In this document: positions 17,443 to 24,447 of the stretch, piece by piece
Layout of the letters: each line of letters begins with the position of its first letter
Position numbering within the stretch: position 1 is the stretch's first letter
NCBI GenBank assembly: GCA_024213275.1
Contig: JANAVG010000001.1
Location: 174,935 to 238,934, forward strand
Length of the DNA stretch: 64,000 nucleotides
Source of the DNA: Rossellomorea sp. BNER
GTDB lineage: Bacteria; Bacillota; Bacilli; Bacillales; Bacillaceae_B
Direction of reading: 5' to 3'
Translations under genes and position numbers: made by a program
The notes under the pieces: model-generated
Databases searched by the model: none
What the model was told of the DNA's origin: nothing
Seen by the model: only the letters and a program-made list of their open reading frames with translations

Positions 17443-17480
17443 CTACATCTATAATGACTACATCTATAATGACTACATCT
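17443..17480. repeat. Short 15-bp tandem repeat
   Basis: CTACATCTATAATGA is present twice in tandem, then CTACATCT again. It lies between the divergent fabZ and sspH genes. Confidence 0.85.
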
Positions 17481-17545
17481 TAAGAATACTTTCATCATTT
17501 GCCGTACATATTATTACTGCTACATAAAATAAGGAGGGCTATACC

Positions 17546-17731
17546 ATGAACAAACAACGCGCACAAGAGATAGCTGGTTCACCAGTAATGGCGAATGTTA
17601 CCTACAATGAGATACCGATCTACATTCAAAATGTCGATGATCACAATGAAACAGCTAGAATTTATCCACTTAACGAACCTACTAATGAGCAAGATGTTCC
17701 GCTTTCACATTTAATAGAACATCTACAATAA
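17546..17731 (+). CDS. sspH: H-type small acid-soluble spore protein
   Basis: A 61-residue protein matching the SspH family: MNKQRAQEIAGSP start, VTYNEIPIYIQNVDDHNETARIY centre and a short VPLSHLIEHL end. H-type SASPs are made in the forespore. AAGGAGGG precedes the ATG. Upstream sigma-G-type elements were not clear to me. Monocistronic, followed by a long hairpin. Confidence 0.88.
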   Translation: MNKQRAQEIAGSPVMANVTYNEIPIYIQNVDDHNETARIYPLNEPTNEQDVPLSHLIEHLQ

Positions 17732-17735
17732 GGTA

Positions 17736-17817
17736 ATGGGTGACTCAAACTAGTATCTGAAATCACGTTCTTGATAACATTTGTGGTTTCGGATCCCTTC
17801 CTGAGTCACCCTTTTAA
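17736..17817. terminator. Long hairpin terminator between convergent genes
   Basis: GGGTGACTCA and TGAGTCACCC form the outer stem. ATCTGAAATCAC and GTGGTTTCGGAT form a second inner stem. TTTT follows on the plus strand. It serves sspH and possibly the opposing gene. Confidence 0.75.
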
Positions 17818-17820
17818 CTG

Positions 17821-18285
17821 TTATTCAATAAAGAACATCTTCCCGTTCACTTCGATTGACACAGAAGATTGTTTCATCTCCTCTTTTAAATACCTTGCAT
17901 AATCCACTACTTCTTTTAGATTCTTCTTATTCAAATTTTCCGCAAAACTATAGACAATTGTAACTTTCTCTTTAACCAATTGGTTATCATCAGATAGCCA
18001 TGATCCAGTCCCATCAATGGCAGTAGCTCCACCGAACATTTTGGAGAATTTTGTTAATGTCTCATCCACATAGGGCGTGTTATCAATAGGTTCATCCATA
18101 TCATAGGTTGATGGTACATAAATTTTCACTGTGTCTTCTAAGTAGAATTTCCCTTTTAATACAGAGTCTTGTTTCACCTCAGATGCTTCTTTTTGATCGG
18201 CAGCATACAAAGTGTTACCTAAGAAAGCAATGATCAAAATCGGAATCATCCAAAAAAAGATTTTTTTCGTCTTCAAAATCGCCAC
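17821..18285 (-). CDS. Secreted or membrane-anchored protein of unknown function
   Basis: A 154-residue protein with an N-terminal signal or anchor segment (about 6-28, ending in NTLYAAD). The mature part has KIYVPSTYD, TKFSKMFGGATAIDGTGSW and KEKVTIVYSFAE. The GGATAIDGTGSW...VKEKVTIVY layout resembles DUF3574-type proteins, but I am not certain. Convergent with sspH; its upstream region faces the Fur/riboswitch locus. Confidence 0.75.
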   Translation of the reverse strand: MAILKTKKIFFWMIPILIIAFLGNTLYAADQKEASEVKQDSVLKGKFYLEDTVKIYVPSTYDMDEPIDNTPYVDETLTKFSKMFGGATAIDGTGSWLSDDNQLVKEKVTIVYSFAENLNKKNLKEVVDYARYLKEEMKQSSVSIEVNGKMFFIE

Positions 18286-18448
18286 TCCTCCCTTTTTTCA
18301 GGAACTCAAATTCACCATTTTCAATCATTATTATATCTGTGAAAATAAGTATAAAAAGGTAAAAAATTACCATATATTAAAATATAGTTTTTAAGTATGA
18401 AAGATGGAAGTTCTCACTCCTATTCTTACAAATAATCTTTTATGAATA

Positions 18449-18487
18449 GGATAATGATTGACAATGATACCGGGTGTCATTTATGAT
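18449..18487 (+). promoter_or_regulatory. Sigma-A promoter overlapped by a Fur-box-like element
   Basis: TTGACA at 18458 and TATGAT at 18482 are separated by 18 bp. GATAATGATTGACAATGAT, starting at 18450, matches the 19-bp Fur box (GATAATGATAATCATTATC) at 12 positions, including the first nine. The position over the -35 would allow iron-dependent repression. The first gene downstream is an FbpB-like gene, a family known to be Fur-regulated in B. subtilis. Confidence 0.6.
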
Positions 18488-18515
18488 GTTGTTAAAGATG
18501 AATAGTAGTTCTCCT

Positions 18516-18608
18516 AAAGGGGAGTAGCTTTTACAATAAAGTCGTCATTTCGGAGTCTTGTACTCTCGGCTTTATTGACAACATTCCGTTGTTAGCCAGA
18601 CCTTTACC
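18516..18608 (+). ncRNA. yybP-ykoY Mn(II) riboswitch
   Basis: The conserved parts are present in order: AAAGGGGAGTAGC at 18516, AAAGTCGTCATTTCGG at 18538, the CGGCTTTATTGACA partner at 18567 and TTAGCCAGACCTTTACC ending at 18608. AAAGG at the 5' end pairs with CCTTT to make P1. This closely follows the Lactococcus yybP aptamer whose structure is known. CCTTTACC is shared between P1 and the following terminator, so Mn(II) binding should prevent termination (ON switch). Confidence 0.9.
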
Positions 18609-18631
18609 AATAGGTAAAGGTCTTATTTTTT
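18598..18631 (+). terminator. Riboswitch expression-platform terminator
   Basis: AGACCTTTACC, loop AATA, then GGTAAAGGTCTT and a T run. Its 5' arm is the 3' strand of aptamer helix P1, giving mutually exclusive folds. Confidence 0.9.
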
Positions 18632-18634
18632 TAG

Positions 18635-18669
18635 AAAAAACCTTTACCGATTACGGTAAAGGTTTTTTT
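18635..18669 (+). terminator. Second, near-identical terminator
   Basis: AAAAACCTTTACC, loop GATTA, then CGGTAAAGGTTTTTTT. It repeats the CCTTTACC/GGTAAAGG stem of the first terminator and lies about 50 bp before the fbpB-like start. Confidence 0.88.
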
Positions 18670-18721
18670 CATCTTAAAGATGTACTACACAATCTTCTAA
18701 AATAGAAAGGAAGATCAGAAC

Positions 18722-18853
18722 ATGAAAAAAGGAAGATTAACTTTAGCTAGATTGATTGCCAAAAACAAAGAAGAGCTTCTTAATGATAAAACACAAATAG
18801 AAAAGATTGAAAAACGCCTTGACGAAAAGTATACAAAATGGAGGGGAAAATAA
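18722..18853 (+). CDS. FbpB-family small basic protein
   Basis: A 43-residue basic protein (MKKGRLTLARLIAKNKEELL...) with the Fur-regulated basic protein B pattern: L..LI..NK..LL.D...IEKIE.RL..K. It shares this pattern with the protein at 23659. In B. subtilis FbpB helps the FsrA small RNA in the iron-sparing response. AGAAAGGAAG precedes the ATG. Its stop directly abuts the next start, so the two are co-translated. It lies behind a Fur-box-like promoter and a Mn riboswitch. Confidence 0.8.
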   Translation: MKKGRLTLARLIAKNKEELLNDKTQIEKIEKRLDEKYTKWRGK

Positions 18854-19243
18854 ATGATCCTGAGAAAATACATGTCGATTATTGGAATAGGTGCTGCGAA
18901 AATAGACCTTGTTTTACCACAAAAAGCGTATCGCATAGGTGAATGCCTCCAAGGTTACTTCTTAATCAAAGGCGGGGTGATTGAACAAAAGCTAAAAAGA
19001 ATCGAGTGCGATTTGGTAATGGTCGACCAATCAACTGGAATTGAAAAAGTGATGGACACTACCAATATTTTGACATCTAAATTCATTAACTCAGAAGAAA
19101 CGAATAAGCTATCTTTTAAGTATAGGCTGCCATCCGATATCCCGCTTTCAACAAAAGAAATATCGTATCATTTTAAGACTAAGCTTTTCTTTAATGAAGG
19201 CGTCGATAGTAGCGACCAGGATGTTATTGAGATCATTGAGTAA
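18854..19243 (+). CDS. Half-length Spo0M-like protein
   Basis: A 129-residue protein matching the N-terminal arrestin-like domain of Spo0M (IIGIGAAKIDLVLPQKAYRIGECLQGYFLIKGGVIEQKL; LSFKYRLPSDIPLST). It stops at the domain boundary (VIEIIE). The second domain and C-terminal helix of the full protein (compare 11718) are absent. GGAGGGG precedes the ATG, with no gap from the fbpB-like stop. A terminator follows at 19270, so this looks like an intact one-domain version rather than a decaying gene. Confidence 0.82.
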   Translation: MILRKYMSIIGIGAAKIDLVLPQKAYRIGECLQGYFLIKGGVIEQKLKRIECDLVMVDQSTGIEKVMDTTNILTSKFINSEETNKLSFKYRLPSDIPLSTKEISYHFKTKLFFNEGVDSSDQDVIEIIE

Positions 19244-19269
19244 TCCAGGAAGAAAGCCCCTTTAAAATC

Positions 19270-19310
19270 AAATCCCGGTTTCACATAAGCTAAATGAAAC
19301 CGGGATTTTC
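19270..19310 (+). terminator. Terminator of the riboswitch-controlled unit
   Basis: AATCCCGGTTTCA and TGAAACCGGGATT, 13-bp stem with a short loop, followed by TTC. Confidence 0.85.
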
Positions 19311-19439
19311 TAAATAGGATGGTTTGAGGAGATTAATTGTCGGCTGCAAACTTTTACACGATTAATAGATTTGCAAGTTTCATAATATTACCAATCAGTG
19401 TATCAACCTTCCAAGCTTTCACCTATTTTTTTTCTAGGT

Positions 19440-20314
19440 CTATAACTGCATTTGTAAAACCCTATCCGGATTATGAATTTGTATCCACTTCTCAGCTTCA
19501 TTAATCATCCATTTTCCAAAGTCATTCAAAAAATCCACTATATTTTGTGAATGGGTAACAGGGGCGATTGCAAACAAAAGGGCTTGCCTCATTTCATTTT
19601 GTTTCTCGGGATAATGCTTCGTAAATAATTCATAAGCTGGATATAAATCCCTTGTATATAGCTTTTCATCAACGATAACAAGTGCAAGTCCTGCTCTTAC
19701 GATCATTTTCATAATCCAGCTACAGCAATCGATGATGTCCTCATTGTCATCATTATCCATTAAGTCTGATTTTGCAATTTCGATTTGGCTCTTCAAATGA
19801 ATCAGATGCTCATTTGCTAGCTTTTCATCTGGCTTGTATCGTGGAAGTAAACTTCTTACATCTTCACCATAAATACAAATACTATGCGTTTTTACCATAA
19901 AAGGGATGATCGAAAAAATAGGCGTACGTACTATATCCTTTATACAGTAAACGCATAATTCCACCCCATTGATGCAGTTAAAACCCTCATTCAATTCTTG
20001 TTCAGTCTGATCCACCCATTTCAAATCAAACTCATTAGGACCTGTATTTGTGACGGCAATCGTATCTAAATCTGAAACTCCCTCTATCCCTAAACCACGT
20101 GGTATTGACCCTCGAATATAAATGCTGTGAATATGATCTCCCAAAAATGAAGATATTTTTCTTTTACTTTATCAATGACTTCAAGATATTTTGTATCAAT
20201 TTTTTGGATATCTGAATCATTTTTAATATATCCATTTTCGTCCGTTACACAATAACGCCCAATGGTTTTTATGGTTGTCAATTCTTTATCTCTCCTTGTC
20301 AAACCAGAATTCAA
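19440..20314 (-). pseudogene. Frameshifted nucleotidyltransferase-domain gene
   Basis: The N-terminal part (20314 down to about 20140: IGRYCVTDENGYIKNDSD...VKEKYLHF) and the C-terminal part (about 20147 down to 19440: LGDHIHSIYIRGSIPRGLGIEGVSDLDTIAV...) are in different frames. They meet at a run of five T residues before GGG on the minus strand. Restoring one T joins LHF to LGDHIHSIYIRGS, the expected aminoglycoside-type nucleotidyltransferase core (GS...R, D-L-D metal site). Either a strain mutation or a sequencing error. AAGGAG lies upstream of a TTG that may be the true start (LTTIKTIGRY). Confidence 0.75.
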
Positions 20315-20631
20315 CTCATTCTTTGTAAGTACCTTTCCCTAATATAAAGAAACAACGGAAGACCAAACGAGACGCCAACCGTTAATGTCGCCATTATATA
20401 AACCCATAAATTTCTCATTCCTATTCGCTTCCCCTCAAATAGAACAAAGGCTATTAACACAAGCATTGAAACGATCACATCCATTCCAAAAAAAGAAGAG
20501 ACTTTATTAACAAATAATTGATCAACAAAAAGGTCTATATCTAATCCATTTTCATAAACAAATGGAATAAAGTAATAGTAAGGACAAAAAGCACCAAGTA
20601 CAGCTAAAGTTAAATATATTTTCTTTTTCAT
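20311..20631 (-). CDS. DUF2834 membrane protein
   Basis: A 106-residue protein with three hydrophobic helices (about 4-25, 44-63, 73-93). GAFCPYYYFIPFVYENGLD near the start and a basic C-terminus follow the DUF2834 pattern. GAGGTG lies 8 bp before ATG 20631. It abuts the nucleotidyltransferase gene and may be co-transcribed with it. Function unknown. Confidence 0.82.
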   Translation of the reverse strand: MKKKIYLTLAVLGAFCPYYYFIPFVYENGLDIDLFVDQLFVNKVSSFFGMDVIVSMLVLIAFVLFEGKRIGMRNLWVYIMATLTVGVSFGLPLFLYIRERYLQRMS

Positions 20632-20700
20632 ATACAATCACCTCTTCACTTATAACGGTTTACTGTATATTTCTACACAAAAACAAATTTTCCTTTAACA

Positions 20701-20735
20701 CAAAAAAACAACAGACAAAATTTATCTGCTGCTTC
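20701..20735 (-). terminator. Terminator of the yihY unit
   Basis: On the minus strand GCAGCAGA and TCTGTTGT form a hairpin followed by seven T residues, about 20 bp after the yihY stop. Confidence 0.65.
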
Positions 20736-20751
20736 GATGGATTTTTCTTTT

Positions 20752-21606
20752 TTACTTACAATCCTCATCATCAAGATCTTTAATATGAACAATCGCATTA
20801 ATTTGGCCGCCGATCATCAGAATGATTCCCGATAGATAAAACCAAATCATTAGAACGATAATTCCTCCAATACTTCCATATGTAGCTGAGTAATTCCCGA
20901 AATTACTGACATAATACGAAAAAGCAAGTGAAACAAAAACCCATCCGACTGTTGCAAATACCGCGCCTGGAAAAGCACTTAAACATTTAATCTTTTTACT
21001 TGGGGCGAAAAAGTAAAGTCCTACAAACACAATAAATAATATAATCGGACTAATGGTAAAACGGAGTCCATACCAGATTGTTAAGAAATGTTCAGAGAAA
21101 CCCGCTTGAGAAAATACAAACACGCCAATTTGTTTACCGAACACCGGTAATAATAGAGCAATAACGAATACAAAAATCATCGCAATCGTTAAGGCAACTG
21201 ACATTAATCTCGTTACAATAAATGAACGGGTCTCTTCGACTTCATAAGCGCGGTTTAAGGATTTTACAATAGCATTCATCCCATTTGACGCTGACCAAAT
21301 GGTAGCAATGATACTAAAAGACAATAGCCCGGTATTACGACTTTCTAAAATCTCATCTAAGGTACCTTCAATTAAGGTGATCGACTCACCCGGTGCAAAG
21401 CCTCGAATCACGTTCAGTATATCCTCTTGAGAAAACGGAAGATAAGGTAATAATGAAACTAGAAAGATTAGAAGCGGAAATAGGGACAATAGAAAGAAAT
21501 AAGAAAGTTGAGCGGCTAAACCTGGTAGATCTGCAGCCATTATTTTTTGAATCAGCTTCTTAAAAAAGGCTCCAATCCCGTAGTTCTCATTGGCATTTGA
21601 CATCAT
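20752..21606 (-). CDS. YihY/BrkB-family membrane protein
   Basis: A 284-residue inner-membrane protein with six hydrophobic segments. Family motifs are LAAQLSYFFLLSLFPLLIF at the start, SASNGMNAIVKSLNRAYEVEE in the middle and SYYVSNFGNYSATYGSIGGIIVLMIWFYLSG near the end. Formerly called ribonuclease BN; its true role is uncertain. It lies 12 bp after the YtxH-like gene in the same operon. Confidence 0.9.
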   Translation of the reverse strand: MMSNANENYGIGAFFKKLIQKIMAADLPGLAAQLSYFFLLSLFPLLIFLVSLLPYLPFSQEDILNVIRGFAPGESITLIEGTLDEILESRNTGLLSFSIIATIWSASNGMNAIVKSLNRAYEVEETRSFIVTRLMSVALTIAMIFVFVIALLLPVFGKQIGVFVFSQAGFSEHFLTIWYGLRFTISPIILFIVFVGLYFFAPSKKIKCLSAFPGAVFATVGWVFVSLAFSYYVSNFGNYSATYGSIGGIIVLMIWFYLSGIILMIGGQINAIVHIKDLDDEDCK

Positions 21607-21618
21607 CTCACCTCATAT

Positions 21619-22020
21619 TTAATACCCTTTAAACGGTTCACTCCCAACACGGTTCAATTCTTCTTCGCTCTCTTCTTCTGTGAACACTTCTTTATAGCTT
21701 TCAGAAGACGTGTGAAGAGTATCCTTCGTTTCATCGATGATTTCCTTCACCTGTGGAGTGATTTCCCTAATATCATCAATCTTCTCATTAATAAATTTGA
21801 CATCCTCTTCAATTTGTCCAGCGGTTGTTCTAATCTTTTCGTAAATTTCCTTCGAAGACTCGACGACCAATTGAGGATGCTTGGCATAGCGGGAAAATTC
21901 TGTTCCGCAGCTTTTCGTCATCTCCACTACTTCTTTTCTTGTTTGCCGGTCTAATAAACTTACAAGACCTCCAACTGCTGCACCAATTAAAACACCTGTG
22001 AAAAACTTATTCTTCCCCAT
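21619..22020 (-). CDS. YtxH-like membrane-associated protein
   Basis: A 133-residue protein with a short Gly-rich N-terminal segment (KFFTGVLIGAAVGGLVSLLD) followed by RQTRKEV and a long helical, probably coiled-coil region (about 45-110) with an acidic tail. This is the YtxH layout, often stress-linked. First gene of the operon with yihY; AGGTAAAGG precedes its ATG. Confidence 0.82.
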   Translation of the reverse strand: MGKNKFFTGVLIGAAVGGLVSLLDRQTRKEVVEMTKSCGTEFSRYAKHPQLVVESSKEIYEKIRTTAGQIEEDVKFINEKIDDIREITPQVKEIIDETKDTLHTSSESYKEVFTEEESEEELNRVGSEPFKGY

Positions 22021-22304
22021 AGCCTTTACCTCCGATTATTAGTTATGTTCTTTTTTACAATTCAATAATTAATTCAACAACCCTTTTGCCAAAAATCAAG
22101 TCCTATGCTACATACTACATTCTAAATAGTATCTCCTTGAATTGGGTAAGTACTATTATTTTACCTTTCTTTTCTATTGTAAAACATTTTAGGGAAAAAT
22201 AATAAGAATTGAAGCAGATAGATCTCATATTATATCCTGTTGACAACCTGTTAGATTAATGAAAAGATTACATTATCTATTGATGTGCGAAAGGATGGAA
22301 GACT

Positions 22305-22532
22305 GTGGATTTGACAAAAAAATCACCTGAAAATGTAGAATATATGATCGACCAAATTAAGCAAAAGCTACGTATGGCGAACGTGGGAGCTATCAAGCCA
22401 AATCATTTTGACAGTGAAATGTATGAAGAATTAAAAGATATCTACGAAATAGTCGACAGGAAAGATCGCTTTAGCCCAAGTGAAATGCAAGCAATCGTAG
22501 AAGAACTGGGACACTTGCGTCGAAAACAATAA
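22305..22532 (+). CDS. yfkK: DUF1128 protein YfkK
   Basis: A 75-residue cytoplasmic protein (ENVEYMIDQIKQKLRMANVGAI...FDSEMYEELKDIYEIV...FSPSEMQAIVEELG.LR) that matches B. subtilis YfkK along its whole length. GTG start after AAAGGATGG. It faces yfkM, as in the B. subtilis yfkK-yfkM neighbourhood. Function unknown. Confidence 0.9.
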   Translation: MDLTKKSPENVEYMIDQIKQKLRMANVGAIKPNHFDSEMYEELKDIYEIVDRKDRFSPSEMQAIVEELGHLRRKQ

Positions 22533-22536
22533 ATTA

Positions 22537-22569
22537 GAAGAGTGATCCGTTTTGTGGATCACTCTTTTT
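22537..22569 (+). terminator. Terminator of yfkK
   Basis: AAGAGTGATCC and GGATCACTCTT with a T6 run. Confidence 0.9.
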
Positions 22570-22699
22570 TATAGGATTCCGTGAATGGGAATGGGAAACT
22601 TAAAATCCACTCATTTAATACTTTTAGTTAAAAAACCAAAGGATTTCATCAAATTCCCTTGAACGAAGATATTTTTCTACCTCCGGGAAGAATTAAAGG

Positions 22700-22834
22700 C
22701 TTGATATTCAACTTTTATGGTTCTATCTTCAACTCTAGGCAATTCATTTTCAACATTCACTGTTTTATTTTCAACTGGAACGTTCTATTTTCAACTTTTC
22801 CCCTTCTATCGATTTTTCGACAACAATCGACATG
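22700..22834. repeat. 21-bp-period array C (TTTTCAAC motif)
   Basis: TTCAAC begins at 22707, 22728, 22749, 22770 and 22790 (steps of 21, 21, 21, 20), each usually preceded by TATTT or TCTATC. The array ends in TTCTATCGATTTTTCGACAA and then ATCGACATG at 22826. It lies between the convergent yfkK and yfkM genes. A weak open frame across it has no ribosome site; its heptad peptide merely reflects the 21-bp period. Confidence 0.75.
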
Positions 22835-22894
22835 TTTTCAAGGGCCAGTTCCCTCTACATTAAAAGATAACGCAGAGGAAGTTTCCACACCAAA

Positions 22895-23407
22895 TTATTT
22901 CAATAAATTAAGTGATTCTCTTGTAAAAGCCGGAATATCTTCTGGCTGCCTGCTTGTGACCAGCTGATTGCCACATATAACGACTTCCTCATCCTGATAA
23001 TTCACCCCTGCATATTCCATATCGACTTTAATGGAATGGTAGCCAGTCGCTGTTCGGCCTTCTAATGTTTTAGCTGTAATGAGAATCTGTGGACCGTGAC
23101 AGATGGCGAATACAGGCTTATCATTATCCATAAAATGCTTGGCGAAATTCACAAATCGTTCATCTGCTCTTAAAATATCTGGAGAAAACCCACCAGGGAG
23201 AAATAGTGCGTCAAAGTCACCTGGAAGAACATGGTCAATCCCGGCATCAACTGAAACAGTAGCTTCACCTTGTTTACCCTCAACTCTATTTCCTTTTTCC
23301 TTCTCGATGGTCACGACCTCATGTCCAGCTTCCTTAAATGCTTTTGCTGGTTCCGTGAATTCTGTATCCTCAAACATACTCGTCAGTAGACAGGCAATTT
23401 TAGCCAT
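22895..23407 (-). CDS. yfkM: DJ-1/PfpI-family protein YfkM
   Basis: A 170-residue protein of the DJ-1/PfpI superfamily, probably a glyoxalase/deglycase or general-stress protein. It has GDFDALFLPGGFSPDILR and the nucleophile elbow AICHGPQ with Cys103. Length and neighbourhood match B. subtilis YfkM (general stress protein 18). AAAGGAGATG precedes the ATG. Monocistronic. Confidence 0.9.
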   Translation of the reverse strand: MAKIACLLTSMFEDTEFTEPAKAFKEAGHEVVTIEKEKGNRVEGKQGEATVSVDAGIDHVLPGDFDALFLPGGFSPDILRADERFVNFAKHFMDNDKPVFAICHGPQILITAKTLEGRTATGYHSIKVDMEYAGVNYQDEEVVICGNQLVTSRQPEDIPAFTRESLNLLK

Positions 23408-23658
23408 GATATTTCATCTCCTTTTTTGATGAATCAATCTTAACTACCTATTCCCGTTTGATTGGAAGTAAAACATTTAAGAATCTTGGTCCATTGTAAA
23501 TTGAGAGAAAATCGTATTTCTCTGAAGCGGGTACACTTCTTCTCCGACGATATCATTGATCACCTGGATTAAAAATTAAATTTTCTAAAAGTTGTAACAA
23601 TTTAAACGTTTTTTTGACGATAATACTGTTAAAATTGAATTAAAGGAAGGTGATATGA

Positions 23659-23793
23659 ATGTTAAGAAGTCCAAAAAGACGCTCTCTTGCCGAGCTTGTG
23701 TCAGAAAATAAACGTCAGCTGCTGAAGGATCGTGCGGCAATGGAAAGAATTGAAGAACGCCTTGAGAAAAAAAGGCTGAGCAAAGCCGAATAA
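23659..23793 (+). CDS. fbpB: FbpB-family small basic protein
   Basis: A 44-residue basic protein (MLRSPKRRSLAELVSENKRQ...) with the FbpB core LAELVSENK..LLKDR..MERIEERLEKK. AAGGAAGGTG lies 6 bp before ATG 23659. GATAAT upstream (23618) could be part of a Fur box, but a full box is not clear. It is the second FbpB-like gene in the window, without a riboswitch. Role by family: RNA-linked iron-sparing regulation. Confidence 0.8.
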   Translation: MLRSPKRRSLAELVSENKRQLLKDRAAMERIEERLEKKRLSKAE

Positions 23794-23895
23794 ATTCCTT
23801 TTTTCAAAAATCATTCCTTCTTCGAAAATAAATGATCAAAAGGTGAAGCAATATGAATCACTCTGCTTCCCCCCAATATAAAAATATAATTGAAA

Positions 23896-23955
23896 AGCTC
23901 ATTTCCACCACACTAAACTAAAATCTCCGGTGTTGGATAATGAGCCTTTTTTTAT
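23896..23955 (+). terminator. Terminator of fbpB
   Basis: An AGCTCATT/AATGAGCC outer stem and a TCCACCAC/GGTGTTGGA inner stem, followed by T7. Confidence 0.75.
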
Positions 23956-24211
23956 TTCGAAGCCCCCATAAGTTGTGTATAGGAATTCCTTGTCTTTATT
24001 TGTTGAACAATTAACTAATTCTGGGCTTATTTCTGCTCATTCAACAGAAACTATCATTTCCCGGAAAATAAAGACATATTTTCACACCTAAATAATGATG
24101 ACTTCGAATGTATATGTCGAAGAAGCAGTGGTTCTGGTTTGGAGGAATATCCGAGAGAACAGTTAATGTAGGGAAATATACAATGAGGGTTGGGTTATAG
24201 TCGATACTCTT

Positions 24212-24346
24212 TAAGAGCTTAAATCATTACTTTTTTGAGGCGAACTCTCACTTTTATGCGCCGACTTCCTGCTTTTACGAGCCGACTCTTTGATTTATGA
24301 GCATTTACTCTTTTTATGAGCCTAACTCATCCTTTTTGAGGCAAGC
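24212..24346. repeat. 21-bp-period array B (TTTATGAGCCGACTC motif)
   Basis: Units beginning GAGC or GAGG/GCGC occur at 24215, 24237, 24258, 24279, 24299, 24318 and 24338 (steps 22, 21, 21, 20, 19, 20), each preceded by a T-rich stretch. It is the longest and most irregular array, between the convergent fbpB and the PAS kinase. No TCGACA end block is visible. 23956-24210 otherwise holds nothing I recognise. Confidence 0.65.
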
Positions 24347-24404
24347 CTAAACTAAAATTTGTGTGCCAACCTATTATTGTGAATACTACCAATAGATTAA
24401 ACTA

Positions 24405-24433
24405 AAAAACTCTACTCCCAAATAGTAGAGAGC
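24405..24433 (-). terminator. Terminator of the PAS kinase gene
   Basis: On the minus strand CTCTACTATT and GGGAGTAGAG form a hairpin followed by T6. Confidence 0.7.
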
Positions 24434-24447
24434 AGAGCTTTAATCGA

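Noticed and set aside
22659-22967. A 102-codon frame across array C
   Set aside because: Same reason: repeats of IFN reflect the 21-bp period, with no ribosome site, and the frame runs into the yfkM 3' end.
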